From CAWGYT01 sp963826795 (GTDB lineage Bacteria > Planctomycetota > Planctomycetia > Pirellulales > Pirellulaceae), in contig CAWGYT010000020.1 in assembly GCA_963826795.1 (NCBI GenBank), positions 434,001-498,000 of the forward strand: a stretch of 64,000 nucleotides of DNA. The letters run 5' to 3'. The notes beneath the pieces were generated by a model, which saw nothing but the letters and a program-made list of their open reading frames with translations, was not told where the DNA came from and did not search any database. Below, piece by piece: positions 36,091 through 46,179 of the stretch (position 1 is its first letter; each line of letters begins with the position of its first letter). The position numbers and the translations under genes were made by a program.

Positions 36091-37587
36091 CCAATAGTGT
36101 TCGGCACAGTCGTTGCGTCCAGGCTGGCTGGCGTGGACGACGCTAGATTTTACGGTTTGGCGAGCTCGAGCACAGAGATATTGGGAGGGAAGTAGACGGG
36201 AAGATCACGTATGGTGGGTGCCGCGTGCGCAGCAGCGAACGCCATAGAGAGCATGATCGTAAAGGCTCCCTATGCGTCCTGTGACTTCAGTTTTTCGATG
36301 TGCTTCATCAACTCATCGTCGTCCGCCAGACCGCAAAAATAGAAGCAGATCATCTCGTAGGTGCGAAGCGTGGGCTTCTTGCCCGTCCAGAGGGCGATCA
36401 GCATGCACGCGATGATCGCGGAGTACGTCTGGATCTCGATGCCGTTCTGGTCGTGGCTCAGGAGGTGGCGACACCCCAAGATGTGCTTGAAAAAGCGGAA
36501 AAATATCTCGATCGCCCACCGTTTGGAAAATATCAGAGCGATCGTTTCGGCCGGGACATCCAACAGGTTCGTGGCGATTCTCAGGATTCCGTCACTGTCC
36601 ACTCCGCTCGAACCACCGCGGTACTTGCCGCGACTCGTGTGAGGATTGATGCGGATACAGATCACACGGACACGGTGGTCGGGACGGCTCTCGTTACTCG
36701 CCTTCGGAAAGGTCACGATTTCTTCACTGATGATTTCGCCGATGGCCGCATCATCGTTGCGGTATTTCGTTTCCACCGTTTCCCAAACGCTATTGTCTCG
36801 CAGTCGGCACACATAGCTGCTGTTTGCCGAGACGATCTTGTTGAACAGCGAGAACTTGGCATAGCCTCGATCCCCCACGTAGAGGCAATCACTTGCGATC
36901 GTCGCCTGCAAAACCGCTCGTTCATCATATGCGCCACCGCCATTGGGTGTCACATCGATGCGAGTCGGCACACCACGCAATAACTCGAAGTGCGTATGCA
37001 GTCGCCACTTCACTAAGCCGCTGCCGCAATCGGCTTTGCGCCAGGAGGCCTCCATGATCTTCGGCAACGCAGCAATCACCGAGCCATCGACGAGTGTAAT
37101 CGTCTGTTGGATATCAACGAGCCGCCGGTCGTGAGCCAGCGGCTGAAGCTGCTCACCCAGTTCGGCGATGATTTCCTTGAGTCGTTCCGCCTCGAAGACA
37201 CTTGTCGCTTCGGAAAGGGACCCTAACGAGGCACGGGCGCAACCCAACTGACGCTGCACCTTCTTCAGTTCACTGGCCTGCTGAATGCCCCGCAACGACG
37301 TAACAATCGGGTTGAAGAGATAGAGCAAAAGGAGCATGCAATATTGGTCATAATGCAGCGTGCGGCGGTTCGCTCGATCTCTCTCACATCCGTCGTCATG
37401 CAAACGCTCCAGCAGCGGCGCCAGCTTGGCGAAGTATTTGAGCCCGGTGATATCCGACTCTTTGATCTTCTCTTTCTGCGTGGACTTGTCTGACATGCCC
37501 TATACAATGACGCATCCGAAGATAGCTAGCAAGCCCAATCTTCAAAAAAAAACAGGGCTCAGCAAAACCCGTGCCGAACACTATTGG
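36091..37587 (-). mobile_element. IS4-type insertion sequence, apparently complete
   Basis: 1497 bp. Terminal inverted repeats are perfect over 17 bases: CCAATAGTGTTCGGCAC (36091-36107) and GTGCCGAACACTATTGG (37571-37587). A 7-bp target duplication ACCTGAC flanks it (36084-36090 and 37588-37594). A single transposase gene occupies most of the element, on the minus strand. The intact ends and matching target copies mean a fairly recent insertion. Confidence 0.92.
36270..37496 (-). CDS. IS4-family transposase
   Basis: 408 aa, intact. DDE-type: first Asp in TLVDGSVI (about residue 137), second in LYVGDRGYAKF (~207), and the Glu within FSKRWAIEIFFRFFKHILG (~320), which fits the IS4 pattern Y/F-2-R-3-E-6-K. 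N-terminal helical domain with RANRRTLHYDQY. Start ATG 37496 lies just inside the right inverted repeat. It catalyses cut-and-paste transposition of the element. Confidence 0.93.
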   Translation of the reverse strand: MSDKSTQKEKIKESDITGLKYFAKLAPLLERLHDDGCERDRANRRTLHYDQYCMLLLLYLFNPIVTSLRGIQQASELKKVQRQLGCARASLGSLSEATSVFEAERLKEIIAELGEQLQPLAHDRRLVDIQQTITLVDGSVIAALPKIMEASWRKADCGSGLVKWRLHTHFELLRGVPTRIDVTPNGGGAYDERAVLQATIASDCLYVGDRGYAKFSLFNKIVSANSSYVCRLRDNSVWETVETKYRNDDAAIGEIISEEIVTFPKASNESRPDHRVRVICIRINPHTSRGKYRGGSSGVDSDGILRIATNLLDVPAETIALIFSKRWAIEIFFRFFKHILGCRHLLSHDQNGIEIQTYSAIIACMLIALWTGKKPTLRTYEMICFYFCGLADDDELMKHIEKLKSQDA

Positions 37588-37609
37588 ACCTGACCCCTTT
37601 TTGCGCGGA

Positions 37610-38149
37610 CGATCTTGGAGTCGAAAACGGGCACCGAGCTCGTCGCTTGGACGATGGATGAAAAACGGGCCGCGATTGAGTCCTGGATCCCCGACTTGCG
37701 GATGGAGTTGTCCGAGCAGGCGCGGCGGCAAGCCGCACGGGCCGCCGACAACGACGACGACTGAAGCCGGCCGGGAAACCCCCTCATCCGGCCTTCGGCC
37801 ACCTTCTCCCGCGAGGGGAGAAGGGACATGCGGCGGGAGGCATGCGGCGGGAGGCATGCGGCGGGAGACATGCGGCGGGAGACATGCGGCGGGAGGCTCG
37901 CGGCGGGAGGCTCGCGGCGGGTGGCTCGCGGCGGGTGGCTCGCGGGGATCATCCCTCGCTTTGCGGCGAGTCGGCGGGCGGTGGCGGTTGTTGTGCTGAC
38001 CTCAAATCGCGGCTCAATTGGTCCACTTGTTCCTGGCTCAGAAATCGCCCGAGCAAAGCGCGGGTTTGGCCGAACAACTGGTCGATCTTTTGCTGCACTT
38101 GAGCATCGCCGGTCGACAATCGTTGACGACGCTGTTGAACTCGGCGGGC
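37610..38149 (+). repeat. Right copy of ~0.5-kb direct duplication flanking the island
   Basis: 540 bp matching 28241-28709. The first 155 bp are an orphan copy of the 3' end of the 26221 lipoprotein gene, differing at one position seen. Then come the same spacer element, the 14-bp VNTR (eight units here) and the functional 3' end of the gene at 37949-39450. Homology begins sharply at 37610, 15 bp after the right target copy of the IS. Confidence 0.9.
37829..37940 (+). repeat. 14-bp VNTR, eight units
   Basis: Eight units of the form (T/C)GCGGCGGG(A/T)G(G/A)C(A/T). Variation among units is ordered (A-type to T-type along the array), as in slippage-generated repeats. The left duplicate has only three units. 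Confidence 0.85.
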
Positions 38150-39450
38150 GAAGTCGTCCTGGGTATCAAGTCGCCTGAGTTCGCGTAACAGCTCCTCCGC
38201 CCGGTCCAGTTCACCGGCCTCCACATCTCGCCGAATCCGACTGGCAAGTACTTCGCGACGTGCCACCAGGTCGACCAGGCTGTCCTGCACGCCGACGAGA
38301 AAGCCCTCGGCCTCCAGCCGAAGATCATCGTTCCTCAGCGGGGCGGTCAGCAGCGCCTGATCGCCGGGGACGATCGGCAGTTTGCCAAGCAACTGTTGCC
38401 CGTTTCTCACGAACAGGATTTCAACGGGCCGCTCGGCGTCTCGGTCAATGGTGAGCCGACCGCGCCAATCGGTGCGTCCCAGCCAGTGGGGCTCCTCCGA
38501 CTCGGATGTCTTGGCATAGACCTCGTAGCCGATCAGGGGTTCGGTCGGCGTGTTGCGATTGACCAGTTCGAGGTCCGTGGATTGACGGCGTGGTTTGATC
38601 CGCCGCGCCAGCTGCTCGACCCGCGAACTGCGACGTGTCCGAAAGGGTTGTCGATAGCCGGATTCGAAGCGACATACCAGTTGACTGCCCTCGCCTTCAC
38701 TCGCGATCAGAACCGTCCAGGCAATCGGCTCAACGCCGTCTGGACCAACTTGGCCGCTCCGGTCGGCTTTCCGAATCACCGGTTGCAGGATATCACCTGT
38801 TCGGATTTCCACGGGCGAACGGCCGGCCCGAATCGATTCGGCAGGGCGGACCAGCGCTCCCCGCGCACCCCGATCACGACCTGCTCCTCGTCGATTCGCT
38901 CGATGCGGGCCAGCGGCGTGAAGGCGTCCGAGATCAACTCCAGCAATTCGTTTGCCAGGCGATCGGCCGCCGGCAGCGTGCGGCTCAGCTCCTCGGTCCA
39001 ATGGCGTGTGGCCACGTCCAGTTCACGAACCCGCAAGCGGTAGCCCTCGGGGTCGCTTTCAACCACAGCAACCAACAGTTTGTCGAGCGACCGAACTTCC
39101 GGATGCGTTTCGCCCAGCTCCATCAAGTCCGGCGCGTCGCCTCGCAGGAGGCTGGCCCACTGGTCGTTGGGAGCCGCGCGGGCTCGCAGCGTCCAGGGAG
39201 GCCCGACTCGAGACTCGGCCAGCGTCTGGAGTTGAGCGGGCAACGTTTCGGACCAGCGCACCGCAACCCGCGGGTGCGGCTCCAGCGCGACCCAAACCTC
39301 AATTTCGTAGGGCGTGACTTCCCAGATCGACTGCGCCGATCCCGGCACGGCCAACAACAACGTCAGCGCACAGATCCGGCACACCTGAGACAACGCCCTG
39401 AACCGGCAGGTCGGGTGGCGGCGTGGGATGACATGAGCGAGACGCGACAT
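37949..39450 (-). pseudogene. Exported protein of unknown function, frameshifted
   Basis: Start ATG 39450 (MSRLAHVIPRRH...), Sec signal ending GSAQ. The first frame reads sensibly to RFGPAVRP near 38820 and then goes off; the -1 frame takes over at once with SPVEIRTGDILQPVIRK and runs to the stop at 37949. One missing base in a GC-rich run would restore a ~500-aa protein. No named domain: N-terminal half with 'GERWSALPNRF', middle beta-rich part 'PLIGYEVYAKT', C-terminal coiled-coil/helical part 'VQDSLVDLVARREVLASRI...LSRDLRSAQ'. Last gene of the minus-strand cluster, 8 bp after the solute-binding-protein gene. A real pseudogene and a sequence error are both possible. Confidence 0.72.
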
Positions 39451-39458
39451 GGGCTCTT

Positions 39459-41819
39459 CTATTCGGGTTGTAGCCGCCAGGCTTCCAGGTCTTGATACGT
39501 TTCGACCGGCTGGGGTACGAGACCGGAGATGCCGGGGCGGTGGGCCAGATGTTCCACGATTTGCCAGAGCGGAATCACGGTCGTGTCGTCGTAGCAAAGC
39601 TGATGAATCGTGCGGAGACGTTCGCCCGCCTGATTCCAGCTGACCGCTTGATCCAATTGTCGCAGCGCGAGATTCAGGTGCGGGTTCGGACTGGCCACAA
39701 AGGCGTCGGCGGCCAGCAGGCGGCGGGCGTCGACCAGCGGTTCGGGCATCACATATTCCAGGTAGACAAGATCCCAGTCGTCATCCGCCGGGTGGCTCTG
39801 GCCAGGCTCCAGCGGCCGCAGCGTGCAAGCGACGCCGACAATCTTCAGGTCCTCGACGATTTCGTCACAGGCGACCCGCGCGATCTCGCTGGCCGGACAG
39901 ACCAACGTCAATTCCCCCAGCGTGGGCGGCGCACGTTGGCTCTTCTCGGCCACCGCCTTTTCTTCGATGAGCGCTAACTGCATCAGCGTCCGGGCATGCC
40001 GAGGGTCGTAGGCGCGGGGTTCGATCCGAGGATCGTAGGCGTAAGCCATCGGATCGTCCGCGTTGATCCCCGGCGAAAAGGGCCCGCTAATGACCTGACA
40101 CCCCGCGAGCGTGTTTTGGGCAAGCAAATCGCGAACCAGAATTTTTTGGCGATCAATGGCGTAGGCCAAGGCGCGTCGAAAGACGCGATTGCCGACGAAG
40201 GGCCGCGCCGAGTTGGGGACCAACACGTGCAGTGTCGGGAGGCGGTAAGCGACCAGCCGCACCTGCGTGTCGCGCTGCAGCCGGGCCACATCCGCCGGAA
40301 ACAGTCGATCGATCAGATCGATTTCACCTCGTCGCAATACCCCAATTGCCTGCCGCGGCGTGGCGAACTGCCGTTCCACGACCTCACGCGGCTGCGTCAC
40401 GGTGCCGCGCACGTATGCGGGATTGAGCACGTAGCGGCGTTCGAACTCGTCGGCCGCTTCCACCCGATACGGCGTCCACTCGGCCGTCAACTCGGCGGAG
40501 GGCACAACGTCCATCGGGAAATCCAGCAGGGCCACGGACCGCAAGTGCGGACGTCGCAACGTGACCGTCACTTGGTCCAGGTCGGGCACCGCGATCTGTT
40601 CGATGGCCGCCGTCCAGGCCGGATTGAAGGAAGGCACCTCGGGATGGCTGACTTGGAGCAGCATTTGGGCCACCTGCACGCCGGTCATTCGCGAACTCAG
40701 GACCGAGTCGACTCGGATCGAGAATGACCGCTTGTCGTCAGCCAGCTCAGCCGCGCCCAGCGGACACGTATACTCACCTCCCTCGGGCCCGACGCCCGTC
40801 AGCTCGAACAGGTGTCGACGCCGCAACCGTTCGCTTCGCCACTGCGCCCAGCTGAACATCGGCAGATCGGTCGGTGCCGGTGTCTCCGCTGCGGCCTGCA
40901 GAACGCCGACTCGCAGCAGCGGATAGCGTTGTCCGGCAAGCGTGGCGAATTCTTGGCCGCCTGGCGTCGCCGGCCAGATTTCCAGCACGTGGCGGCCGGC
41001 CAGGTACGCGTCGCGCAACCGCCCGGCCTCCAGGTCGGCGCGACCGGTTGTCAAGGCGCACTGCGCGATCACCTCGAGCTGCTGTTGCCAGCCGCTCAAC
41101 AATTCGGTCAGCCCGCGGGGGTATTTCTGTCGGGCGAGTTCGAACATTCGCCGGGCCAATTGGTAATCTTCGCGCTTGAGATGCGCCTGAAACTGAGCGT
41201 CGAGCACGCGTCCCAGAGCCGCCGCGATCCCCCGACGCTCGGGCGTCCGCTGGTAGACTTCATCCAGCAGCAGCACCGCTCGTTCGAATTGGCCCTCGCG
41301 ATACAGCGAAGCGGCCTCGGTATAGAGCAACTGATCGAGAGCGGCATCCAGGCCGGGCGTCCCCGGGTTGCGATCATGGACAAACTTGAGGTATTCGAAC
41401 GCCTCGTCGAACTTCCGCTGGGACATCAACTGCCGGGCTTCGTCCAGCACCCGCTGCTCGAATAACTCGATCCGAGCGATTCCGCTCCAGTTGACTTCCA
41501 GTTCCTCGTCCGGATTGCTGACCAGGCGCACCCGCAACGTGTCCGTCGGCCGCGGGTTCGCGGGCAACGTGCGTCCCGGCAGATCCAAGGGCAACGTCTT
41601 CAGCTCGCGACCCTGGTTTTCTTGGTTCAGCACAATCAGATCGAACGGCTCAAGATCGATCAGGCGCGTCGCTTGGGCCGCCACGGACCCCTGCAGTACC
41701 CCGCCGACTAGGATGGCGAGCGTCGCCGCAAAGCAGCACACTGGCGCGCAGCGGTCGACTCCTGCGCTGTTTTGAAGCGGCGCTGTGTGCCAGGCGGGAT
41801 GTCCCGAAGACCGTTGCAT
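39459..41819 (-). CDS. Family-5 solute-binding protein with TPR-like N-terminal region
   Basis: 786 aa from ATG 41819; the frame extends 22 codons upstream over the preceding gene. Signal peptide with CAPVCCFAATLAILVGGVLQG. Residues ~110-300 are TPR-like ('LMSQRKFDEAFEYLKFVHDRNPG', 'YREGQFERAVLLLDEVYQ'). From ~330 to the end it matches SBP_bac_5 (oligopeptide-type) proteins: 'SWAQWRSERLRRRHLFELTG', 'NSARPFVGNRVFRRALAYAIDRQKIL', 'CQVISGPFSPGI', 'DDTTVIPLWQ'. There is no ABC transporter gene nearby, so it may sense or hold a ligand for the ExbBD-type cluster rather than feed a permease (inference). 11-bp gap from the upstream gene. Confidence 0.82.
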   Translation of the reverse strand: MQRSSGHPAWHTAPLQNSAGVDRCAPVCCFAATLAILVGGVLQGSVAAQATRLIDLEPFDLIVLNQENQGRELKTLPLDLPGRTLPANPRPTDTLRVRLVSNPDEELEVNWSGIARIELFEQRVLDEARQLMSQRKFDEAFEYLKFVHDRNPGTPGLDAALDQLLYTEAASLYREGQFERAVLLLDEVYQRTPERRGIAAALGRVLDAQFQAHLKREDYQLARRMFELARQKYPRGLTELLSGWQQQLEVIAQCALTTGRADLEAGRLRDAYLAGRHVLEIWPATPGGQEFATLAGQRYPLLRVGVLQAAAETPAPTDLPMFSWAQWRSERLRRRHLFELTGVGPEGGEYTCPLGAAELADDKRSFSIRVDSVLSSRMTGVQVAQMLLQVSHPEVPSFNPAWTAAIEQIAVPDLDQVTVTLRRPHLRSVALLDFPMDVVPSAELTAEWTPYRVEAADEFERRYVLNPAYVRGTVTQPREVVERQFATPRQAIGVLRRGEIDLIDRLFPADVARLQRDTQVRLVAYRLPTLHVLVPNSARPFVGNRVFRRALAYAIDRQKILVRDLLAQNTLAGCQVISGPFSPGINADDPMAYAYDPRIEPRAYDPRHARTLMQLALIEEKAVAEKSQRAPPTLGELTLVCPASEIARVACDEIVEDLKIVGVACTLRPLEPGQSHPADDDWDLVYLEYVMPEPLVDARRLLAADAFVASPNPHLNLALRQLDQAVSWNQAGERLRTIHQLCYDDTTVIPLWQIVEHLAHRPGISGLVPQPVETYQDLEAWRLQPE

Positions 41820-41830
41820 TAGATTCCGAC

Positions 41831-44800
41831 TTATCCTCCGTTGGCCTCGAGGGGCACCACATGTAGGGTCCCGTCGCCAGCACACACGATGAAGCGATTC
41901 CCCGCGAAAGGAACAGGACCCGTCCCCAACGCCTCCCCAACCTCGACGCGTCCGAGCACGGAACCCGAATCGCGGGCCAGGTGCCAGATCGAGCCCCCCA
42001 CGGTGGAAAGGACCAGTCCCCCGTCGTATTCGGCGACGCTCCCAATCACGGCACCGTCCAATTGATCCGTGTCAAACAGGAGCTCGGCGCCGCGAAACGC
42101 CATCAAGTGCCTCTGGTCGGTCATCAGCAGGCCCAGCTCGCCCACCGTGACAGGTCCCCACAAGACGCGTCCGGGCAACTCAAGTTGACCTTGCAGCTGG
42201 AGGTCCTCAAGTCGGTACCGGCGGAGCACGTCCTGACCGGCGCCGCGGACAATCCCCAGGACGGTCTGGTCCAGCACGATGGGCGCCGCGACGAACGGAG
42301 CATCGGCCTGTTGCTGCCGTTCTTCCGCCAGATGCGGCTGTGGGCTGCTTTTGCCGACAACCTCATAAAGCTTGCCGCGTTCATCGGCCAAAATCGCGCG
42401 TTTGCCGTCGGGCAAGACGAACGGCCGAAACCAGGCGACGGTCATGTCGGCGCCCATCGCGGGCAGGAACGGAGCAGCCGCGGATTTGCCGCTGGCCGGA
42501 TCCAGCAGGTGGACGGCGCCGGACGTGGTCGCGACCAGCAACTTGCCATCGAACGCAACCGGTAAGGCAGACGGCACCTGGCCGGCCAAGTCCAGCGTCA
42601 CGACGCTCAGCGGCCTCGCCCCGCGCGACGCCTCGTACAGGACGACCCGATCGGACCCCGGCGCCGGCAGGAACGCGCTGCGCTGTTCGTCCAACCTCAG
42701 CAACTGGACGAGTCGTGGCAATTGTGGATCCAGCAGCTCCTGGCGTGGCGTCTGCTCCAGCCCAACTCGGATGGCCTCCTTGCCGACCGCGAACAGCACG
42801 CCGTTACCCGTCACCACGTTGATTTCTTGAGCAGCGCGATTCACAAACGGCTCGCCAGCCGGCGGCACTCCCAAATCGACCTCCCAGATTGCTTCGCCTT
42901 CACGCACCGAGCCGGACGAGCCGCCGACCGACGCGGCCGCAACCGTCACGCCCGCCTTCCCCGAGCGCTGGCGAACGTAGAACAGGGTTGCCCCGCGAAG
43001 CTGCAGAGGCGCGAGTACTTGATCTCCCTTATTCGTCAGCCACTTCCGAACCAGCTGCCCGCGCGACGTCTGCAGCTCGTAATGTGTCAATTGGCTGTCA
43101 CCGACCCACAATCGGCCCCCGTCCAGCAACGGGTAGCTGACGGTTCCGGGCTTGACCGTCGCCAGGGCTTCGGCCGCCACACGGATGGGAGTCCCCGTTT
43201 GATTCAGATCCAACTCGAGGACTCGGATCTGCCCCCGATCGGTTGCCAGCAGGACGCGTTGCCCGAACGCGCGGAGCGGCACGACGATCTGGCCGTCAAG
43301 CCGCATCGGGTTGACGAGCGGCAGGAACCGGCCCGAGTTCTCCGGGTCGGGAACCAGCACATGCAGCCGACAGAAATCGAGCGCTGGATTCTCCGCCACC
43401 AAGACCGCGCCAGCGACCACCAGCGGCGGGACCTCGACGGTGTCGCGGGCATGCCCCAAATACGTCACGCCTTGACAACTCCAGTCCTGCAGGTTGAACG
43501 CGTAAAGCGTCGAATGTGCCGCGGCGACCAGGACCTGTTGCCGCGGGACATCGATCACCGGACTCGTCGCCACCGGCACCGACATCCGAGCACCTCCGGT
43601 GACGGCTCCATTGGCAGGATCGATCGCCATCACGTAGCCGCCCTGATCCGTATTGCAGCTGACGAGAATTCGGCCCTCTTCCAAACGAGGCGCGGAGAGC
43701 GTCCCGGGGCAGGGCAGTCGCCAAACGAGCTGGCCGGTGGTACCCTCGAGCCGCGCGAGTTCTTGCCGAGCGGCGTCCACGATCAGGACGTCCGGCGTGC
43801 CCAGCGGGGATAGATCGAGGGGTGCGACGCTGGCGTCGAAACCGACGTAGCGCCGCCACTGCAGCGTTCCATCGTCGGCCCGCAGGCCGTAAATGCTGCC
43901 CCGCGCGAGGACGAAGATCGTCTGCCCTTCGAGCGACGCGACGCGGTCTCCTCGCCGGTTCGCCAGGGCAATCCGAAACTGCGACGGGACGGGGATGTCG
44001 TCGACCAAGGGCTGGGGCGGCTCGCTCAGCGGACGCACCGACGCGCGCTCGGTTTCGGTCACCCCGAGCACGGCCTTGGCAAGTCGCTCGTCAAGCTCCA
44101 ACCGAGGATATTCCTTCAACAGGGCGGTCCGCAGTTGATAGGCCGCGGCAATCTGGCCCTGGGCGGCAGCCTCCTGAATCTGAGCCACGATTTTTTCGAG
44201 CTCTTGGTCGCGCCGAATCCGCCGTTTCACGCTTTCCAACTTCGCCAGGACTTCCTCGATGCGGGGTTGCTGGCCACGACGGACCGAGGTCGGCAGGTAG
44301 GCGGCGTTGTTGACCTCGTCCAAGGTCTGGTTCGCCAGCGCCAGCAACTGTTCCGCGCCGGAAATTGTCTCGGCCTTCAACGCGGTGTCGGCGAAGCCTT
44401 CCATGATCTCGGGCAATAGACTCGCCAGTTCGGGTCGAGCCTCATCAAACGCCTCTTCGTTCTCGATTTTCGGCAATTCGGTGCGGGCCGCCAGCAACGC
44501 GTCTTCCCAACGCTGCCGCTCGACCGCACTCCAGATCTGGGCCAGCCCGATTCGCACGCGAGCGGAACTCACGCTGGGGTGATCCGGGTAGTCGTTGATG
44601 AATTGCTGGAATTGGACACTCGCCTGTCCGTAGGCCTGATTCCGGTAGCTCTCGTTGGCCGCGCTGAACTCGTCGTCGCCGGTTCCGCGCGAGAGCAGAA
44701 AATAGAGCGCGACGCCAACCAGCAACAGGACCAGCAGCGCGCCGCCCCCGACGAGCATCAGGGGCGAATCCCAGCGATTCGCGGAGACTTTGCGCCGGCC

Positions 44801-45331
44801 CTGGGGGCGCATCGAGGCCAGCCAACCGCCCAGGCCACGGCGCCGCGCGATGACCGGACGCCCCGTGGCCGCCGTCTCGGCGACATCGTCCAGCAAGGCG
44901 TCGTGACGATCCTCCATCCCCGCATGAGCCTCGTCGCCGCCCCAGTCATCCAAATCGCCGGCCGAATCGACAACGTCCGCCGTCATGGGCGGCTCCGCTC
45001 TCGAGTCCTCGTCGTCGTCGATCAGCTCCGCAATCGGCGGCGGGGGCGGCTCGTCCGCCAAGCCGAGTTCGTCGTCGTCTTGACGCGGAGTTGGACGCGA
45101 AGGGCCCTTGGACGGCATCGGAGGCGGTGCGACCGCGGGCGGCCCCTCCGTCAGCAAGGAAATTTTCGCCTGATCCGGAGTCAGCTGCCCTTTCTTCACC
45201 AGCAGCTTGGCAAGTGACTCGGCGGAAATCGACTTGGGGGATTCATTGATTTGACGACGGATCTTGCGAGCGACCTTTTCGGTCAGCAGGCCGTTGCGGG
45301 TCAATCGATCCAACAAGTCCAACGCGCTCAT
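41831..45331 (-). CDS. Membrane-anchored PQQ-type beta-propeller protein
   Basis: 1166 aa from ATG 45331 (MSALDLLDRLTRNGLL...); MTM at 45337 is equally possible. N-terminal helical domain (about 1-60), an acidic/Pro-rich cytoplasmic stretch, one TM helix (LMLVGGGALLVLLLVGVALYFLL, about 210), TPR-like helices ('ANESYRNQAYGQASVQFQQFINDYPDHPSV'), then a large propeller of PQQ/BamB-like repeats ('GSIYGLRADDGTLQWRRYVG', 'LARLEGTTGQLVWRLPC', 'VHLLDPASGKSAAAPFL'). The propeller probably lies outside the inner membrane. Function unknown; such repeats usually bind partner proteins. Third from last gene of the minus-strand cluster. Confidence 0.8.
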   Translation of the reverse strand: MSALDLLDRLTRNGLLTEKVARKIRRQINESPKSISAESLAKLLVKKGQLTPDQAKISLLTEGPPAVAPPPMPSKGPSRPTPRQDDDELGLADEPPPPPIAELIDDDEDSRAEPPMTADVVDSAGDLDDWGGDEAHAGMEDRHDALLDDVAETAATGRPVIARRRGLGGWLASMRPQGRRKVSANRWDSPLMLVGGGALLVLLLVGVALYFLLSRGTGDDEFSAANESYRNQAYGQASVQFQQFINDYPDHPSVSSARVRIGLAQIWSAVERQRWEDALLAARTELPKIENEEAFDEARPELASLLPEIMEGFADTALKAETISGAEQLLALANQTLDEVNNAAYLPTSVRRGQQPRIEEVLAKLESVKRRIRRDQELEKIVAQIQEAAAQGQIAAAYQLRTALLKEYPRLELDERLAKAVLGVTETERASVRPLSEPPQPLVDDIPVPSQFRIALANRRGDRVASLEGQTIFVLARGSIYGLRADDGTLQWRRYVGFDASVAPLDLSPLGTPDVLIVDAARQELARLEGTTGQLVWRLPCPGTLSAPRLEEGRILVSCNTDQGGYVMAIDPANGAVTGGARMSVPVATSPVIDVPRQQVLVAAAHSTLYAFNLQDWSCQGVTYLGHARDTVEVPPLVVAGAVLVAENPALDFCRLHVLVPDPENSGRFLPLVNPMRLDGQIVVPLRAFGQRVLLATDRGQIRVLELDLNQTGTPIRVAAEALATVKPGTVSYPLLDGGRLWVGDSQLTHYELQTSRGQLVRKWLTNKGDQVLAPLQLRGATLFYVRQRSGKAGVTVAAASVGGSSGSVREGEAIWEVDLGVPPAGEPFVNRAAQEINVVTGNGVLFAVGKEAIRVGLEQTPRQELLDPQLPRLVQLLRLDEQRSAFLPAPGSDRVVLYEASRGARPLSVVTLDLAGQVPSALPVAFDGKLLVATTSGAVHLLDPASGKSAAAPFLPAMGADMTVAWFRPFVLPDGKRAILADERGKLYEVVGKSSPQPHLAEERQQQADAPFVAAPIVLDQTVLGIVRGAGQDVLRRYRLEDLQLQGQLELPGRVLWGPVTVGELGLLMTDQRHLMAFRGAELLFDTDQLDGAVIGSVAEYDGGLVLSTVGGSIWHLARDSGSVLGRVEVGEALGTGPVPFAGNRFIVCAGDGTLHVVPLEANGG

Positions 45332-45552
45332 CGTCATCTGCTTCTTCGACCGGGCGAGGGCCGACCTGGCTGTGGAATTCGGGTTTCGGGTCCTGCATCT
45401 TCGGTGGCGAGCAACGGTTTCCGGCCCGCGGCGGAAATTCGGCGGCAAACGTGGGATGGCGGTCCACCGGCAAGGCGATTCCTGCCGGCGAGCAGGGGGT
45501 CAAGTCGGCCAACGTCCGAGCCGCACTCCACGGACCGGCTTCCTCGGCCACC

Positions 45553-46179
45553 TCATGGCTCATCGACCGTTCGCAGCTTTACTTCCTGGACCCCGATCTC
45601 GCTGCCCGCGTCCAACGCCATGACGACTCGCTCGTGCGTGGCATCTCCGCTGGCCTCGACGATCAGGGTGTTCGGCACGTGACCGCGTCCATCGCCTTCG
45701 CGCGCCTCACGCAAACGACGCAGCAGTTGCTGCTCGCTGGGCGCTTCCTGCTCCTCGTCCCAGAACGACGTCGAGACATGGAAGGTGTTGAACTCGTCGA
45801 CGCGCACCGTGATCACGTCATCCTCAACGGACTCCTGATAGTTGGCACTCGGAGCATCTTCCTTGGGCGTGGGCAATTGAAAGGACTTCTGCATCGTGAA
45901 CGCCGCGGTCACCATAAAGAAGATCAGCAGGAGGAACGTGACGTCCACCATCGGCGTCATGTCCACCTCCGCTTCCGTGTCGGCGGACGGCGCTCGAAAT
46001 TCAATCGCGGCCTCTTCCGCGAAGACGATTTGATCCGCCGGCGCTCCCGGAGGCAGAAAGGGGACGGCGAGCAGCGTGTTGCACCCGGGACACTCGACCT
46101 GATGCTCCGAATTGGCGGCCCGAGTGACCATCAAGGCCTGACAAATCGGGCATCGAAAATGCAACAACCCGTCGCTCAT
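45553..46179 (-). CDS. ExbD/TolR-family protein with N-terminal zinc ribbon
   Basis: 208 aa. A zinc ribbon (CPICQALM...CPGCNTLL) precedes the standard ExbD core: cytoplasmic acidic segment, 'EVDMTPMVDVTFLLLIFFMVTAAF' with the functional Asp in the TM helix, and a periplasmic domain. Its ATG overlaps the stop of the upstream exbD gene (ATGA-type, 4 bp). ExbD with ExbB forms a proton-driven energy transducer in the inner membrane. The zinc ribbon is not part of ordinary ExbD. Confidence 0.9.
   Translation of the reverse strand: MSDGLLHFRCPICQALMVTRAANSEHQVECPGCNTLLAVPFLPPGAPADQIVFAEEAAIEFRAPSADTEAEVDMTPMVDVTFLLLIFFMVTAAFTMQKSFQLPTPKEDAPSANYQESVEDDVITVRVDEFNTFHVSTSFWDEEQEAPSEQQLLRRLREAREGDGRGHVPNTLIVEASGDATHERVVMALDAGSEIGVQEVKLRTVDEP

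Noticed and set aside
45243..45563. 106-aa minus-strand frame between exbD and the propeller gene
   Set aside because: No recognisable pattern, overlaps the start of the propeller gene by ~90 bp in another frame, and codon choice looks random.
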